DNA of 64,000 nucleotides from Chloroflexus aggregans DSM 9485 (GTDB lineage Bacteria; Chloroflexota; Chloroflexia; Chloroflexales; Chloroflexaceae), in assembly GCF_000021945.1 (NCBI RefSeq), contig NC_011831.1:2555353-2619352 (forward strand), given 5' to 3'. Below are positions 36,863-45,032 of the stretch, piece after piece. A program made the position numbers and the translations under genes. The notes beneath the pieces are model-generated. The model worked only from the letters and a program-made list of their open reading frames with translations, made no database searches and had not been told where the DNA came from. How positions within the stretch are numbered: position 1 is the stretch's first letter; each line of letters starts with the position of its first letter.

Positions 36863-37711
36863 TCACACCCGAAAACGGTTCAGATATGCCTGTGTATCAA
36901 ACGGCTTGGGAGTCGGACCAGGTAACGACTCAAGTGGCGGACGGCGGTAGAAAATACCGAGCGGTAACCGATCACTTTCGACCGCGTAATGCATTGCCGC
37001 GTCGAGATCGGACGGATCATGGTCTGCCGGTAAGTTATACACCAGCTCTTTATAAAGTTTGTAGGTATCGTAAAACGTAACACACGGGCTAAGGACGTGA
37101 ATAAAGGCAAAACCACGATGTTCAAGACCGGCCTTGATCAATTCGGCCAACTGTTTGGGCTGACTCGAAAAGCCGCGCGCAACAAACGACGCGCCACTCG
37201 CCAGGACAATCGCCAGCGGGTGCAAGGGTTGCGCCGACTGACCATACGGCGTGCTCTTCGTCACGTGACCACGCGGCGACGTCGGCGATGTCTGACCTTT
37301 CGTTAAACCATAGATTGCGTTATCCATCACGATTACGGTAATATCGAGATCGCGACGCGCAGCATGAGGTAAGTGACCCAACCCAATACTGAAAAAGTCA
37401 CCATCACCCCCAACCGCCATTACCGTCAGGTCGGGACGTGCGGTCTTCAAGCCAACCGCCGCCGGCAAAGCCCGGCCATGCACAGTATGCAAACCATACG
37501 CCTGCAAAAATCCCGGTAAACGCGAACTACAACCGATACCGGAGACAACTGCCAAATCTTTCGGATTGATCTGGAGTGCAACAAGCGCTTGCTGAATTGC
37601 GGCTAACACCCCAAAATCACCGCAACCCGGACACCAGATCGGCTTGAGATCGCTACGGTAATCGGCAGCTTTGAACACAACAGGCGTAGAAGTGATTGGT
37701 ACGGTAGTCAT
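36863..37711 (-). CDS. korB: 2-oxoacid:ferredoxin oxidoreductase, beta subunit
   Basis: This 282-residue subunit binds thiamine diphosphate and a [4Fe-4S] cluster. WCPGCGDFGVLAAI gives two cluster cysteines, GIGCSSRLPGF a third, and VLSPCVTFYDTY the fourth. The ThDP/Mg motif is GGDGDFFSIGLGH with MDNAIYGLTKGQTSPTS downstream. It pairs with the gamma-alpha fusion encoded 23 bases upstream. The enzyme couples oxidation of a 2-oxoacid (2-oxoglutarate or pyruvate) with ferredoxin reduction, or the reverse. The two-subunit form with this beta subunit is often called 2-oxoglutarate synthase, but specificity is not fixed by sequence alone. Confidence 0.92.
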   Translation of the reverse strand: MTTVPITSTPVVFKAADYRSDLKPIWCPGCGDFGVLAAIQQALVALQINPKDLAVVSGIGCSSRLPGFLQAYGLHTVHGRALPAAVGLKTARPDLTVMAVGGDGDFFSIGLGHLPHAARRDLDITVIVMDNAIYGLTKGQTSPTSPRGHVTKSTPYGQSAQPLHPLAIVLASGASFVARGFSSQPKQLAELIKAGLEHRGFAFIHVLSPCVTFYDTYKLYKELVYNLPADHDPSDLDAAMHYAVESDRLPLGIFYRRPPLESLPGPTPKPFDTQAYLNRFRV

Positions 37712-37734
37712 AGAACAACCTATCCTGGAAAATA

Positions 37735-39471
37735 CTATGCCAAAGTCGGCTCGGTCAACCCGGCAAGTGCGTGAATTTGGCGAAGAATCTCGAGTCGTGA
37801 GAAGGGCATACCGGCGTACTTCGTCATCGAATACACCGTAATACCCAGTTCGGCTTGCAACAGCTTCGCAAACTGACCCTGGAAATTGACCTCCGGCACC
37901 AGTACGATCTCAACCTGATCGAGAAACTCGCGAATGGCATCAACAGGCAGCGGCGAGAGCATCTGCACCTGTAACATCGCCACCGGTACATCCTCTTGGC
38001 CGGCCAGATAGACTGCCCCTCGACACGGACCGGCGGTTGTTCCCCAACAAATGATGCCCACCTTTGCCCGTTCGGCACCAAAGCGACGAACATACTCTCG
38101 CGAATGCAGCAACGGCGCCAACTTACCCCATCGCTTCTCGGTCATCCGCATGTGATTGAGCGGTGTGTAATCGGGATTACCAAATTCGTTATGCTCAAGA
38201 CCGGTAGCTGTGTATTGCGCATAGGCAACGCCAGGAGTAACCATCGGCGAGATGAGATTCGCCGTCAACTCATAGCGACGGTACTGCTTGGGAGCTAACG
38301 CCCTGTTGGGACGCAGACGGTTAATGCGCGGGTATTTACTCAGATCGAACGGCTCAACCGTTTCGGTGCGGAACGAGAGTGAATAGTCGCTCAACACAAT
38401 TACCGGTGACTGATACTGCTCGGCCAGATTAAAGGCCCATACCGTCAGATGAAAACACTCGGCAACACTCGCCGGCGCCAGCACAATGCGCGGACTATCA
38501 CCGTGACCACCGTGTAGGGCAATGTTCAAGTCTGACTGCTCCATTTTGGTGGGCAAACCGGTACTCGGCCCACCGCGTTGAGCATCAACAATGACGACGG
38601 GAATTTCGGTCATACTGGCATAGCCTATCGCCTCGCTCATCAGCGACAACCCAGGCCCCGAGGTCGCAGTCATGGCTCGCTTACCTCCATACGATGCCCC
38701 GATACAGGCCATAATCGCAGCGATTTCATCTTCGGCCTGGAGATAACCGCCACCAATTTGGGGAAGGATCGCGGCCATACCTTCCATAATGTCCGAAGCG
38801 GGCGTGATCGGATAGCCGGCAAAGAACTCAACCCCGGCGTGGAGAGCACCGGCGATAATTGCCTGATTGCCGGTCATCGCATAACACTCGTGTTCGGCCG
38901 TCGCTTCCATCCAAAACGAATCGCGCTTCTCAAGTTGATGTGCATATTCAATACCGGCGCGGAGGGCTGCGAGATTTGTTTCAAGCAGATCGACCTTCTT
39001 GCCCAATTTCGCTCGTACAATATCTTCCAACTTCGTTAACCCTAAACCGAACAAAGCCGCCACAACCCCAAGTGCTACAACATTTTTGCCACGCCGATTC
39101 CCGGTCTCTTGGGCAATCTTTCCGATGGGTACCGGATACGCGACGCCGGTAAACTCACTCGGTAAGGAAAAATCTTCGGGATCGTAGAGGAGAACAGCGT
39201 TGGGGGCTAGATCGGCATGATGCAGATCCCATGCCTCACGGTTAAACGCGAAGAGAATATCAACAGCATCACCCATCGAGCGCACGGGACTGTTCGAGGC
39301 ACGCACCTGAAACATTACCGGTCCCCCTTTGATTTCAGCCGGTGTGGTGCGGAATGTGAAGACATGGAGTCCCGAACGGGCAGCCGCTTGGGCCAGCATC
39401 TCACCGGTCGCACTGCTACCGTCGCCACTTTCGCCGGCGACACGGATGACAATATCTTCTTTGACGATCAT
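37735..39471 (-). CDS. korA: 2-oxoacid:ferredoxin oxidoreductase, alpha subunit (gamma-alpha fusion)
   Basis: This 578-residue protein fuses the gamma domain (1-190, starting DIVIRVAGESGDGSSATGEM and KGGPVMFQVR) to the alpha domain (about 200-578, with MTGNQAIIAGALHAGVEFF, YPITPASDIMEGMA, ATSGPGLSLMSEAIGYA and QRGGPSTGLPTKMEQ). The YPITP and GPSTG motifs are hallmarks of the family. The start at 39471 is preferred because GCGAGG precedes it at six bases; an upstream ATG at 39561 lies before the predicted transcription start. A promoter with TTGCAC and TATGAT is visible upstream, so korA-korB and perhaps the ferredoxin form one unit. No 2-oxoacid carboxylase or other pathway gene adjoins. Confidence 0.92.
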   Translation of the reverse strand: MIVKEDIVIRVAGESGDGSSATGEMLAQAAARSGLHVFTFRTTPAEIKGGPVMFQVRASNSPVRSMGDAVDILFAFNREAWDLHHADLAPNAVLLYDPEDFSLPSEFTGVAYPVPIGKIAQETGNRRGKNVVALGVVAALFGLGLTKLEDIVRAKLGKKVDLLETNLAALRAGIEYAHQLEKRDSFWMEATAEHECYAMTGNQAIIAGALHAGVEFFAGYPITPASDIMEGMAAILPQIGGGYLQAEDEIAAIMACIGASYGGKRAMTATSGPGLSLMSEAIGYASMTEIPVVIVDAQRGGPSTGLPTKMEQSDLNIALHGGHGDSPRIVLAPASVAECFHLTVWAFNLAEQYQSPVIVLSDYSLSFRTETVEPFDLSKYPRINRLRPNRALAPKQYRRYELTANLISPMVTPGVAYAQYTATGLEHNEFGNPDYTPLNHMRMTEKRWGKLAPLLHSREYVRRFGAERAKVGIICWGTTAGPCRGAVYLAGQEDVPVAMLQVQMLSPLPVDAIREFLDQVEIVLVPEVNFQGQFAKLLQAELGITVYSMTKYAGMPFSRLEILRQIHALAGLTEPTLA

Positions 39472-39540
39472 AGCAACCTCGCTATAGGCTGATGCTGTGC
39501 GCCAGGGTGGACGCAGCAGGTGCAAAGGATTGTTAACGTT

Positions 39541-39569
39541 ATCATAGCACTGTGGACTCACCGGTGCAA
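39541..39569 (-). promoter_or_regulatory. Candidate promoter of korAB
   Basis: On the - strand TTGCAC (39569-39564), a 17-base spacer and TATGAT (39546-39541) lie about 70 bases upstream of the korA start. The remaining gap to the next gene (39570-39748) holds nothing I can support. Confidence 0.6.
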
Positions 39570-39748
39570 TGCCCTTTTATTTGTGATTAACCGTGCGATT
39601 TTTGTGCAAAGATATTGCGTAATCACATACTGATACGACAATAGTAAGTACATCAATACTTGAGTAAAGACGAAGAATCTCGGTGGGTACTGTGAGCGGG
39701 GAACACTCTCGCCAGACGAGGTACATACATACGACAAGGCAAGCCAGA

Positions 39749-42700
39749 CTAGCGATTCCCCCACACCTCAACCGGCACGCCTGTATACTCACCACTCCAG
39801 ATGCGTGTCCGACACGTATCGCGTAACAAGCGCTTCCACAGTTGGGCGTGTTGGAAGATCTCTTCGTCGTTGGCAAAGAATTGGAAGACAGTACGCGCGG
39901 CAATCAGTATCAGTTTGTGGCGTGCCCGGCTGAGGGCGACGTTGAGCCGGCGCGGATCGAGCAGGAAGCCGCCGGAGACACGGAGATAGTTGGGATCGCT
40001 CTCGGTTGCCGAGACGATGATCACGTCGCGTTCATCACCTTGAAACCGTTCAACGGTATCAACCGTCGCACCATCGTGCTCGATCAACAGTTGCTGCATC
40101 AGGTTAGGTAATTGCTCACGGAGCACCAGCCGCTGTGCCCGATGCGGCACGACAATACCAATACCGCTACTCGCATCGAGACGGAGCTGACCAACCAGCG
40201 TCTCGATCAAGGGATGAATGAGCTGGGCCTCGAACAGGTTTACGTCTTGGCTTTGTGCTTCATCATGCACAATAACGACAAGCGGGTGTGCCGGATCGAG
40301 CGCAGCCGCAATGAGCTGATTGTCTGTATTAACTGCCGGTATGGTGGTCTTCCGCCGTGAAAAGTAGGGTATCCCGTCTTGCTCGTAAATCGCTCGACGC
40401 AAGAAGTCGGCAAGGTCACGGTGTAATCGAAAACTTTCGACCAGTTTGACCATCGGCGGTGGCACATCGAGGGCCAGTAGGGTCTCGAACAGTGAAGCGT
40501 AGACACGGTACGATTGGAAGGTACGTCGCCGTTCATTCTGCCATTCATGCTGCACAATTGGCGGCATCTGGCGATGATCACCGACGACAATAACCCGACC
40601 ATCAAGACGGAGAGCCAATGCCGCCATACACGCTTCGGGTAAGTTCATTTGTGACGCTTCGTCGAGCACCAACAGATCGGCGAATGGTTCGTTATGATAA
40701 CGCTGCTCGCGGCGTAAGAGTGTTGAGACGGCAAATGGCGTTGCTGCGACAAAACAAGCCGGGACAGCGGTGATCGGGTCAATCGCATCAACAACCTGGA
40801 TCGCTGACGGCAGATCATCGGTATTCTTGGGACGTACTCGAAATAGCGGTACCCTTAAGAGGCGCTCATCGAAGTATGCAGCGAAGAGAGCGGGAGATTG
40901 CGCAGAGATCTCGGCCAGCCTGGCTTGTACTTCAGCTATCTTCCGCAAGAGTACATCGGTGGCAGCGTGTGTCTTGCAACTGAGTAGCACCCGGCAAGGC
41001 CGCTCAGCAGCTACCATGCCTTGCATCCGAGCAAGCAGGGCAAAGGCCGAGGTGTAGCTCTTTCCGGTACCGGGTGGACCTTGCACCAGTAACGTAGGGG
41101 CATCGCCGTAGTTGGCGATATATTCCATCTGATACGCATCGAAACCGTGCAGCAGCCCGGCGTCGGCCAATGCCCGCAATCCCTCAACAAAGCGTGCCTG
41201 GCCATCCAAGACCGATGGCGATAGTGTGACACAGATCTGCTGAGGGTCGGTGAGACGCAGGTACAGGGCGTTTGCCGCTCCCTGTTGCAATTCCTGCACC
41301 ACCTCCATACAGCGTTGACCATAGATATCGTTGGGATCGGCTTCGATGGTGTAGCATACACCATCTTGCGGCCACTGCCACCGAGCCGGAAAGGTAAACC
41401 GACGATCACCGTTACGGTAACGAACGTCGGGTTTGAGCACAACAAATCCATTTTGGTTAAGTTCGATGAGGGTAGCCCGTGGTTGAAAAAGCAGTTGACG
41501 GGCAGTTGTCGTGAACGGCGTTTGTTGATCGGTCGGTAACCGCTCATCGACACTCCAACGCGGCGCCAAGATTACCTTATCACCGGGTGAGAGGCCGGTC
41601 AGGCGCAAGGCCGTTTCGAGATCGCATTCAACACCTTCGAGATCGATCCGAAAGCGTAACGGTATCTCAGGGATCGGCAATGGCTCGGTCGCTTTGCGTT
41701 GCTCGGCATCCAACTGCGCTCTGCGTCGTCCACCGGTTAATTCGAGACGCAACGCCTGGCGTCGCTCATTCTCGGCAAGCACGTTCAATAAAGGAGGGTC
41801 TTGATCGGCTGCCACATAGCGCACAATCAGACTCACACCGGCCAGCACCCGTTGTTCAGGCGGCGGTAAATGTTGTCGGCCCCACGTTACTAAGGCCACA
41901 TAGCGCTCGATCAGCAGGAACTCGGCCAACGCATGGGCGAGGGTATGAGCTTGACACCGGTAATCGGCCAGACACGTCAGATCAAACGATGGCTTTACTG
42001 TTCGTTCGTTATGTGGCAAGCGCTGCACTAAAAACTCATAGGCAGTGAGTCGTTTGGCGACAAAGCCGATCAGATCCTTCGGTTCTACTCTGCGGTAATC
42101 AACCAGATCGTCATTGCCACGATCGGGCGGCGATGGCAGAGCTTTCCATGCTGCGTAGGCATATTCAAGCGGTATTTGGTTATTAAACCGCACACGGCGG
42201 GTATACCAACCCAAATCTCTATCATTGCCCAGATCGTCGAACATGCGCCGGTAAAAGAGTCGGCGATATTCACCCCACTCAAACCCATGCAAGCGAGCTA
42301 GCCGTGCCAACGAATCGTGAGCCAGTGGGTCGTTGCGAAATCGGCGCCATTCGTCGAGCAACACCGTCACCATCGGTGCTTCAAAGCCGGCGCTTTGCGC
42401 CGCTAAGTCGTACAGTGGCGTTGCACCGAAGAGGTGCGGATGGCGGGACAGTCCATCGAGAAGGGTTTGCAGACAAAACCCGTCAGGCACAACGAGATGG
42501 ATCGGCGCTTGCCATGCACCATTGCTATCAGGAACGGCTACCTCATGAATAGCTTGCAATAGCGCGGTAAGCCACCTTTCCAACAGACGCGCTTCATCCT
42601 CAACAGTTTGTAGTGGCTGAGCAGGGAATTCGATCACTTCGCGCCGACTGTACGGTTGACCTTGGGAATGCCCCACGACCAACGCCCCCACCATTACCAG

Positions 42701-43954
42701 CATTCCCTGCGTATGATCATAGAGTGTGTCGAGATAAACGGCGATCAGGTTCGGATGGAGATCGGTGCTGACTGCCGGGAAAGAACCGTACCCCGTGTAG
42801 GGCAGATAGCTGACCGCAGAAAGTCGATCGCCACGCCAGCGCCGGTAAGTGCGGGCCCGATGGATCAATTCATTAAGACGCGGAGCAAGCGTAGGATGGC
42901 GCAAGATCGACTTCATTCGAGGGAGGTGTGATGGTGGGGTGGCTAAATCCCCCTCCTCCGACAACTCTTTAAGGAGGGCAAGTTGGGTTGCGGTAACAAT
43001 ACCGTGGCTGCGCAGAGCCGACTTCTCCGGTTCGGTAAGTGATGGAATGAGCGAAAGATCGTCGTGATCGGCAGCCCAGCGCATACAAATCTCGTTGTAG
43101 AGACAACCATCGCACTTGGCCGTCAGATGAAACGGCACCTCGGCAAAAGGTGCGCTCGCTGTTGTATGCAGAATTGAAGTAGGCCCATCCAGCAGCGTTG
43201 CAATCTCGGCCAGATACGGTGTCGGATCGGCGATCAGCTCAAGCTGGGCAAGCGTGACACCTAACAGATCAAAGGCCTGCTGTTGTTCTTGTACGATCCG
43301 GCGTCGTTGGGCGGGTGTCTGCGCGGGCGAAAGTAACTCACCCCGATAGAGCACACCGATCTGAACAGTCTTGAGTGCTATATCGGCAGCGCCGGTTATC
43401 TGCTGTAACAAGGTGTAATAACAGGCCAACTGTAGGCGATGCTCGATCTTGGCTGTTGCCGAACTCTTCGCATCAACGATCAAGGCATGCGCATCACCGT
43501 CCCGATCACGGCGCAACAGGAGCAGATCGACATCACCGCTCATCGGCCAGCCGTAGAGTTGGGCAGCGAGACGAGGTTGAAACAGAACTTGGGCTGTCTC
43601 AGGAGCTAATTGACACAACTGCTCAATGACAATGTGATTATGGTCGGTAGTCGTAAAGGCCGGATCTCCGTGTTGCCGGCGCTGAGCGCAATGAATAGCG
43701 TGAGAAAAACGGGCGATGACCTGCGCCTCAACCGTCTGTTCAAACTGCCGACCGGCAATGGTCAGCATCGGTGGAATAGGATGAAGCGCAATACCAAAGC
43801 GTGGCAGCCAGGCCAACCCTTTGCGCCGCTCGTGAAGGCGCAGTCGTAGATAGCGCCGGCACTGTTCGAGCCGCAGATACTGAGCCAAATCGGTTGGCGA
43901 AATCGGCTGCAACTGCGCTGAGTCAACCGGTAGCGGCGACAGGAGATCGTCCAT
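39749..43954 (-). CDS. Dna2-like nuclease-helicase with Fe-S cysteines
   Basis: This 1,401-residue protein joins an N-terminal RecB/Cas4-like PD-(D/E)XK nuclease to a C-terminal superfamily 1 (Upf1/Dna2 type) helicase. The nuclease core shows GDVDLLLL, then D161-x-K163 in IVDAKSSATAKIEHRLQLACYY. Four cysteines that would hold a [4Fe-4S] cluster are C32 and C281/C284/C289 (KCDGCLYNEIC). Helicase motifs: Walker A GPPGTGKS (K965), Walker B VLDEASQ (D1098), VVGDHRQMPPI, TVERFQGDERDVII and NVALSRARHKLI. The long middle (about 320-930) has no motif I know. The ATG at 43954 is four bases after the stop of the upstream gene; an ATG at 43975 that overlaps that gene is an alternative. It probably processes DNA ends or flaps; a defence role is possible but not shown. 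Confidence 0.8.
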   Translation of the reverse strand: MDDLLSPLPVDSAQLQPISPTDLAQYLRLEQCRRYLRLRLHERRKGLAWLPRFGIALHPIPPMLTIAGRQFEQTVEAQVIARFSHAIHCAQRRQHGDPAFTTTDHNHIVIEQLCQLAPETAQVLFQPRLAAQLYGWPMSGDVDLLLLRRDRDGDAHALIVDAKSSATAKIEHRLQLACYYTLLQQITGAADIALKTVQIGVLYRGELLSPAQTPAQRRRIVQEQQQAFDLLGVTLAQLELIADPTPYLAEIATLLDGPTSILHTTASAPFAEVPFHLTAKCDGCLYNEICMRWAADHDDLSLIPSLTEPEKSALRSHGIVTATQLALLKELSEEGDLATPPSHLPRMKSILRHPTLAPRLNELIHRARTYRRWRGDRLSAVSYLPYTGYGSFPAVSTDLHPNLIAVYLDTLYDHTQGMLVMVGALVVGHSQGQPYSRREVIEFPAQPLQTVEDEARLLERWLTALLQAIHEVAVPDSNGAWQAPIHLVVPDGFCLQTLLDGLSRHPHLFGATPLYDLAAQSAGFEAPMVTVLLDEWRRFRNDPLAHDSLARLARLHGFEWGEYRRLFYRRMFDDLGNDRDLGWYTRRVRFNNQIPLEYAYAAWKALPSPPDRGNDDLVDYRRVEPKDLIGFVAKRLTAYEFLVQRLPHNERTVKPSFDLTCLADYRCQAHTLAHALAEFLLIERYVALVTWGRQHLPPPEQRVLAGVSLIVRYVAADQDPPLLNVLAENERRQALRLELTGGRRRAQLDAEQRKATEPLPIPEIPLRFRIDLEGVECDLETALRLTGLSPGDKVILAPRWSVDERLPTDQQTPFTTTARQLLFQPRATLIELNQNGFVVLKPDVRYRNGDRRFTFPARWQWPQDGVCYTIEADPNDIYGQRCMEVVQELQQGAANALYLRLTDPQQICVTLSPSVLDGQARFVEGLRALADAGLLHGFDAYQMEYIANYGDAPTLLVQGPPGTGKSYTSAFALLARMQGMVAAERPCRVLLSCKTHAATDVLLRKIAEVQARLAEISAQSPALFAAYFDERLLRVPLFRVRPKNTDDLPSAIQVVDAIDPITAVPACFVAATPFAVSTLLRREQRYHNEPFADLLVLDEASQMNLPEACMAALALRLDGRVIVVGDHRQMPPIVQHEWQNERRRTFQSYRVYASLFETLLALDVPPPMVKLVESFRLHRDLADFLRRAIYEQDGIPYFSRRKTTIPAVNTDNQLIAAALDPAHPLVVIVHDEAQSQDVNLFEAQLIHPLIETLVGQLRLDASSGIGIVVPHRAQRLVLREQLPNLMQQLLIEHDGATVDTVERFQGDERDVIIVSATESDPNYLRVSGGFLLDPRRLNVALSRARHKLILIAARTVFQFFANDEEIFQHAQLWKRLLRDTCRTRIWSGEYTGVPVEVWGNR

Positions 43955-43958
43955 GGTC

Positions 43959-44462
43959 TCACGCCGTCGGTTCATCGAACACCCCCGGTTCTGGCTTCGG
44001 TTCGATCCGATTGCGTAACATCCGCTCAAACGCCCCGACCTGGCGTGGCCCAATAGCACGTGCTGAAATCAGCAACACTTGCCCATTCAGCAACTGAAGC
44101 TCGTACACGCCGGCAAGCTTACGCCAAGACCGTACCTTCGACCATGGGATCTCGCTCCGTCCGCTGCGTGCGCTAACGATCAGCGCCTCACGACCAAGCT
44201 CGTAGCGCGTGGGTTGGTACACCGGTAAATCGCGGTTCTGGCTCTGGCGATGGATCGTTATCCATCCGACGATGATATAGACCAGAAATGGGATCCATCC
44301 ACCGAGCAACGCCGGTGCTTGCGGTGTATTCGGATCGTAGATCACAAAAGCAGTGAGAACAGCCGCAACAAAGGCAAACACGTAGAAGATAGGTCGGCGA
44401 AAATAGCGACTTAGCGCATGACGTGTGAACTCTTTTTGGCTAATTGTGCTTTCGATAATCAT
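43959..44462 (-). CDS. YcxB-like membrane protein
   Basis: This 167-residue protein starts with a short cytoplasmic stretch, then two membrane segments (about 25-43 and 52-70), then a soluble beta-rich domain with RYELGREALIVSARSGRSEIPWSKVRSW, the pattern of YcxB-like proteins (two helices followed by a PH-like domain). Function is unknown for the family. It lies 12 bases after the HATPase gene and 4 bases before the nuclease-helicase gene, so the three are likely co-transcribed. No ribosome site precedes the ATG. Confidence is good for a real gene and moderate for the family name. Confidence 0.7.
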   Translation of the reverse strand: MIIESTISQKEFTRHALSRYFRRPIFYVFAFVAAVLTAFVIYDPNTPQAPALLGGWIPFLVYIIVGWITIHRQSQNRDLPVYQPTRYELGREALIVSARSGRSEIPWSKVRSWRKLAGVYELQLLNGQVLLISARAIGPRQVGAFERMLRNRIEPKPEPGVFDEPTA

Positions 44463-44474
44463 ACATGTGTAGAC

Positions 44475-44888
44475 TTAGAATGCGTTCCACTTGACCAACG
44501 TCAGTTCATTTCCACCGTAAGACAATTCTCGATAGTATAAATCGTCGAGCAAATGGCGTGACAAAAACAGACCTAATCCACCGGCTCGCTGTTGACCACG
44601 CCCGATCAGATTACGTGGCAACGGCACATTCAGCGGGTTAAACGCAGGGGCAGCGTCACGAATCCGCACATACAATGCCCTATTCTCGCTCCAAACATCG
44701 ATCCAAATCGGGCCACTGTGATCATGATAGCCGTAAGTAATCGTGTTTGCGATCAGCTCGTTAGCCGCATAGACCACATCATCAATACACTCACGGCGAG
44801 CACCAATGGAGCTAGCCGCATCAATTATAGAACGCCGGATCTGCTTGAGGGTACGAAGGTCGGCGTTGAACGAGAATGATGCGGACAT
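44475..44888 (-). CDS. RsbW-type anti-sigma factor / serine kinase-like ATPase
   Basis: This 137-residue protein is a stand-alone GHKL (HATPase_c) domain of the RsbW/SpoIIAB class, which bind sigma factors or phosphorylate STAS anti-anti-sigma proteins. The N box is AANELIANTITYGY (N43, E44, N48), the next ATP-lid box is IRDAAPAFNP (D78), and the G2 region is AGGLGLFLSRHLLDDLYY, ending in GGNELTLVKW. The start has GGAG at six bases. No sigma factor, STAS partner or PP2C phosphatase lies beside it, so its partner is unknown. It heads an apparent operon with the YcxB-like and nuclease-helicase genes, which is an unusual grouping. Confidence 0.8.
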   Translation of the reverse strand: MSASFSFNADLRTLKQIRRSIIDAASSIGARRECIDDVVYAANELIANTITYGYHDHSGPIWIDVWSENRALYVRIRDAAPAFNPLNVPLPRNLIGRGQQRAGGLGLFLSRHLLDDLYYRELSYGGNELTLVKWNAF

Positions 44889-45032
44889 ACTTACTCCGGT
44901 AATTTAGGGGGCAATATAACAAGAATACCGTTCATGATACCATAGGCACTGACACTTCACGAAGTAGCGACCGCTTGACCGTTGGTCACCGTCATATGTA
45001 TTCGTTTTCACCGATACGCCGGTACACCTGAG

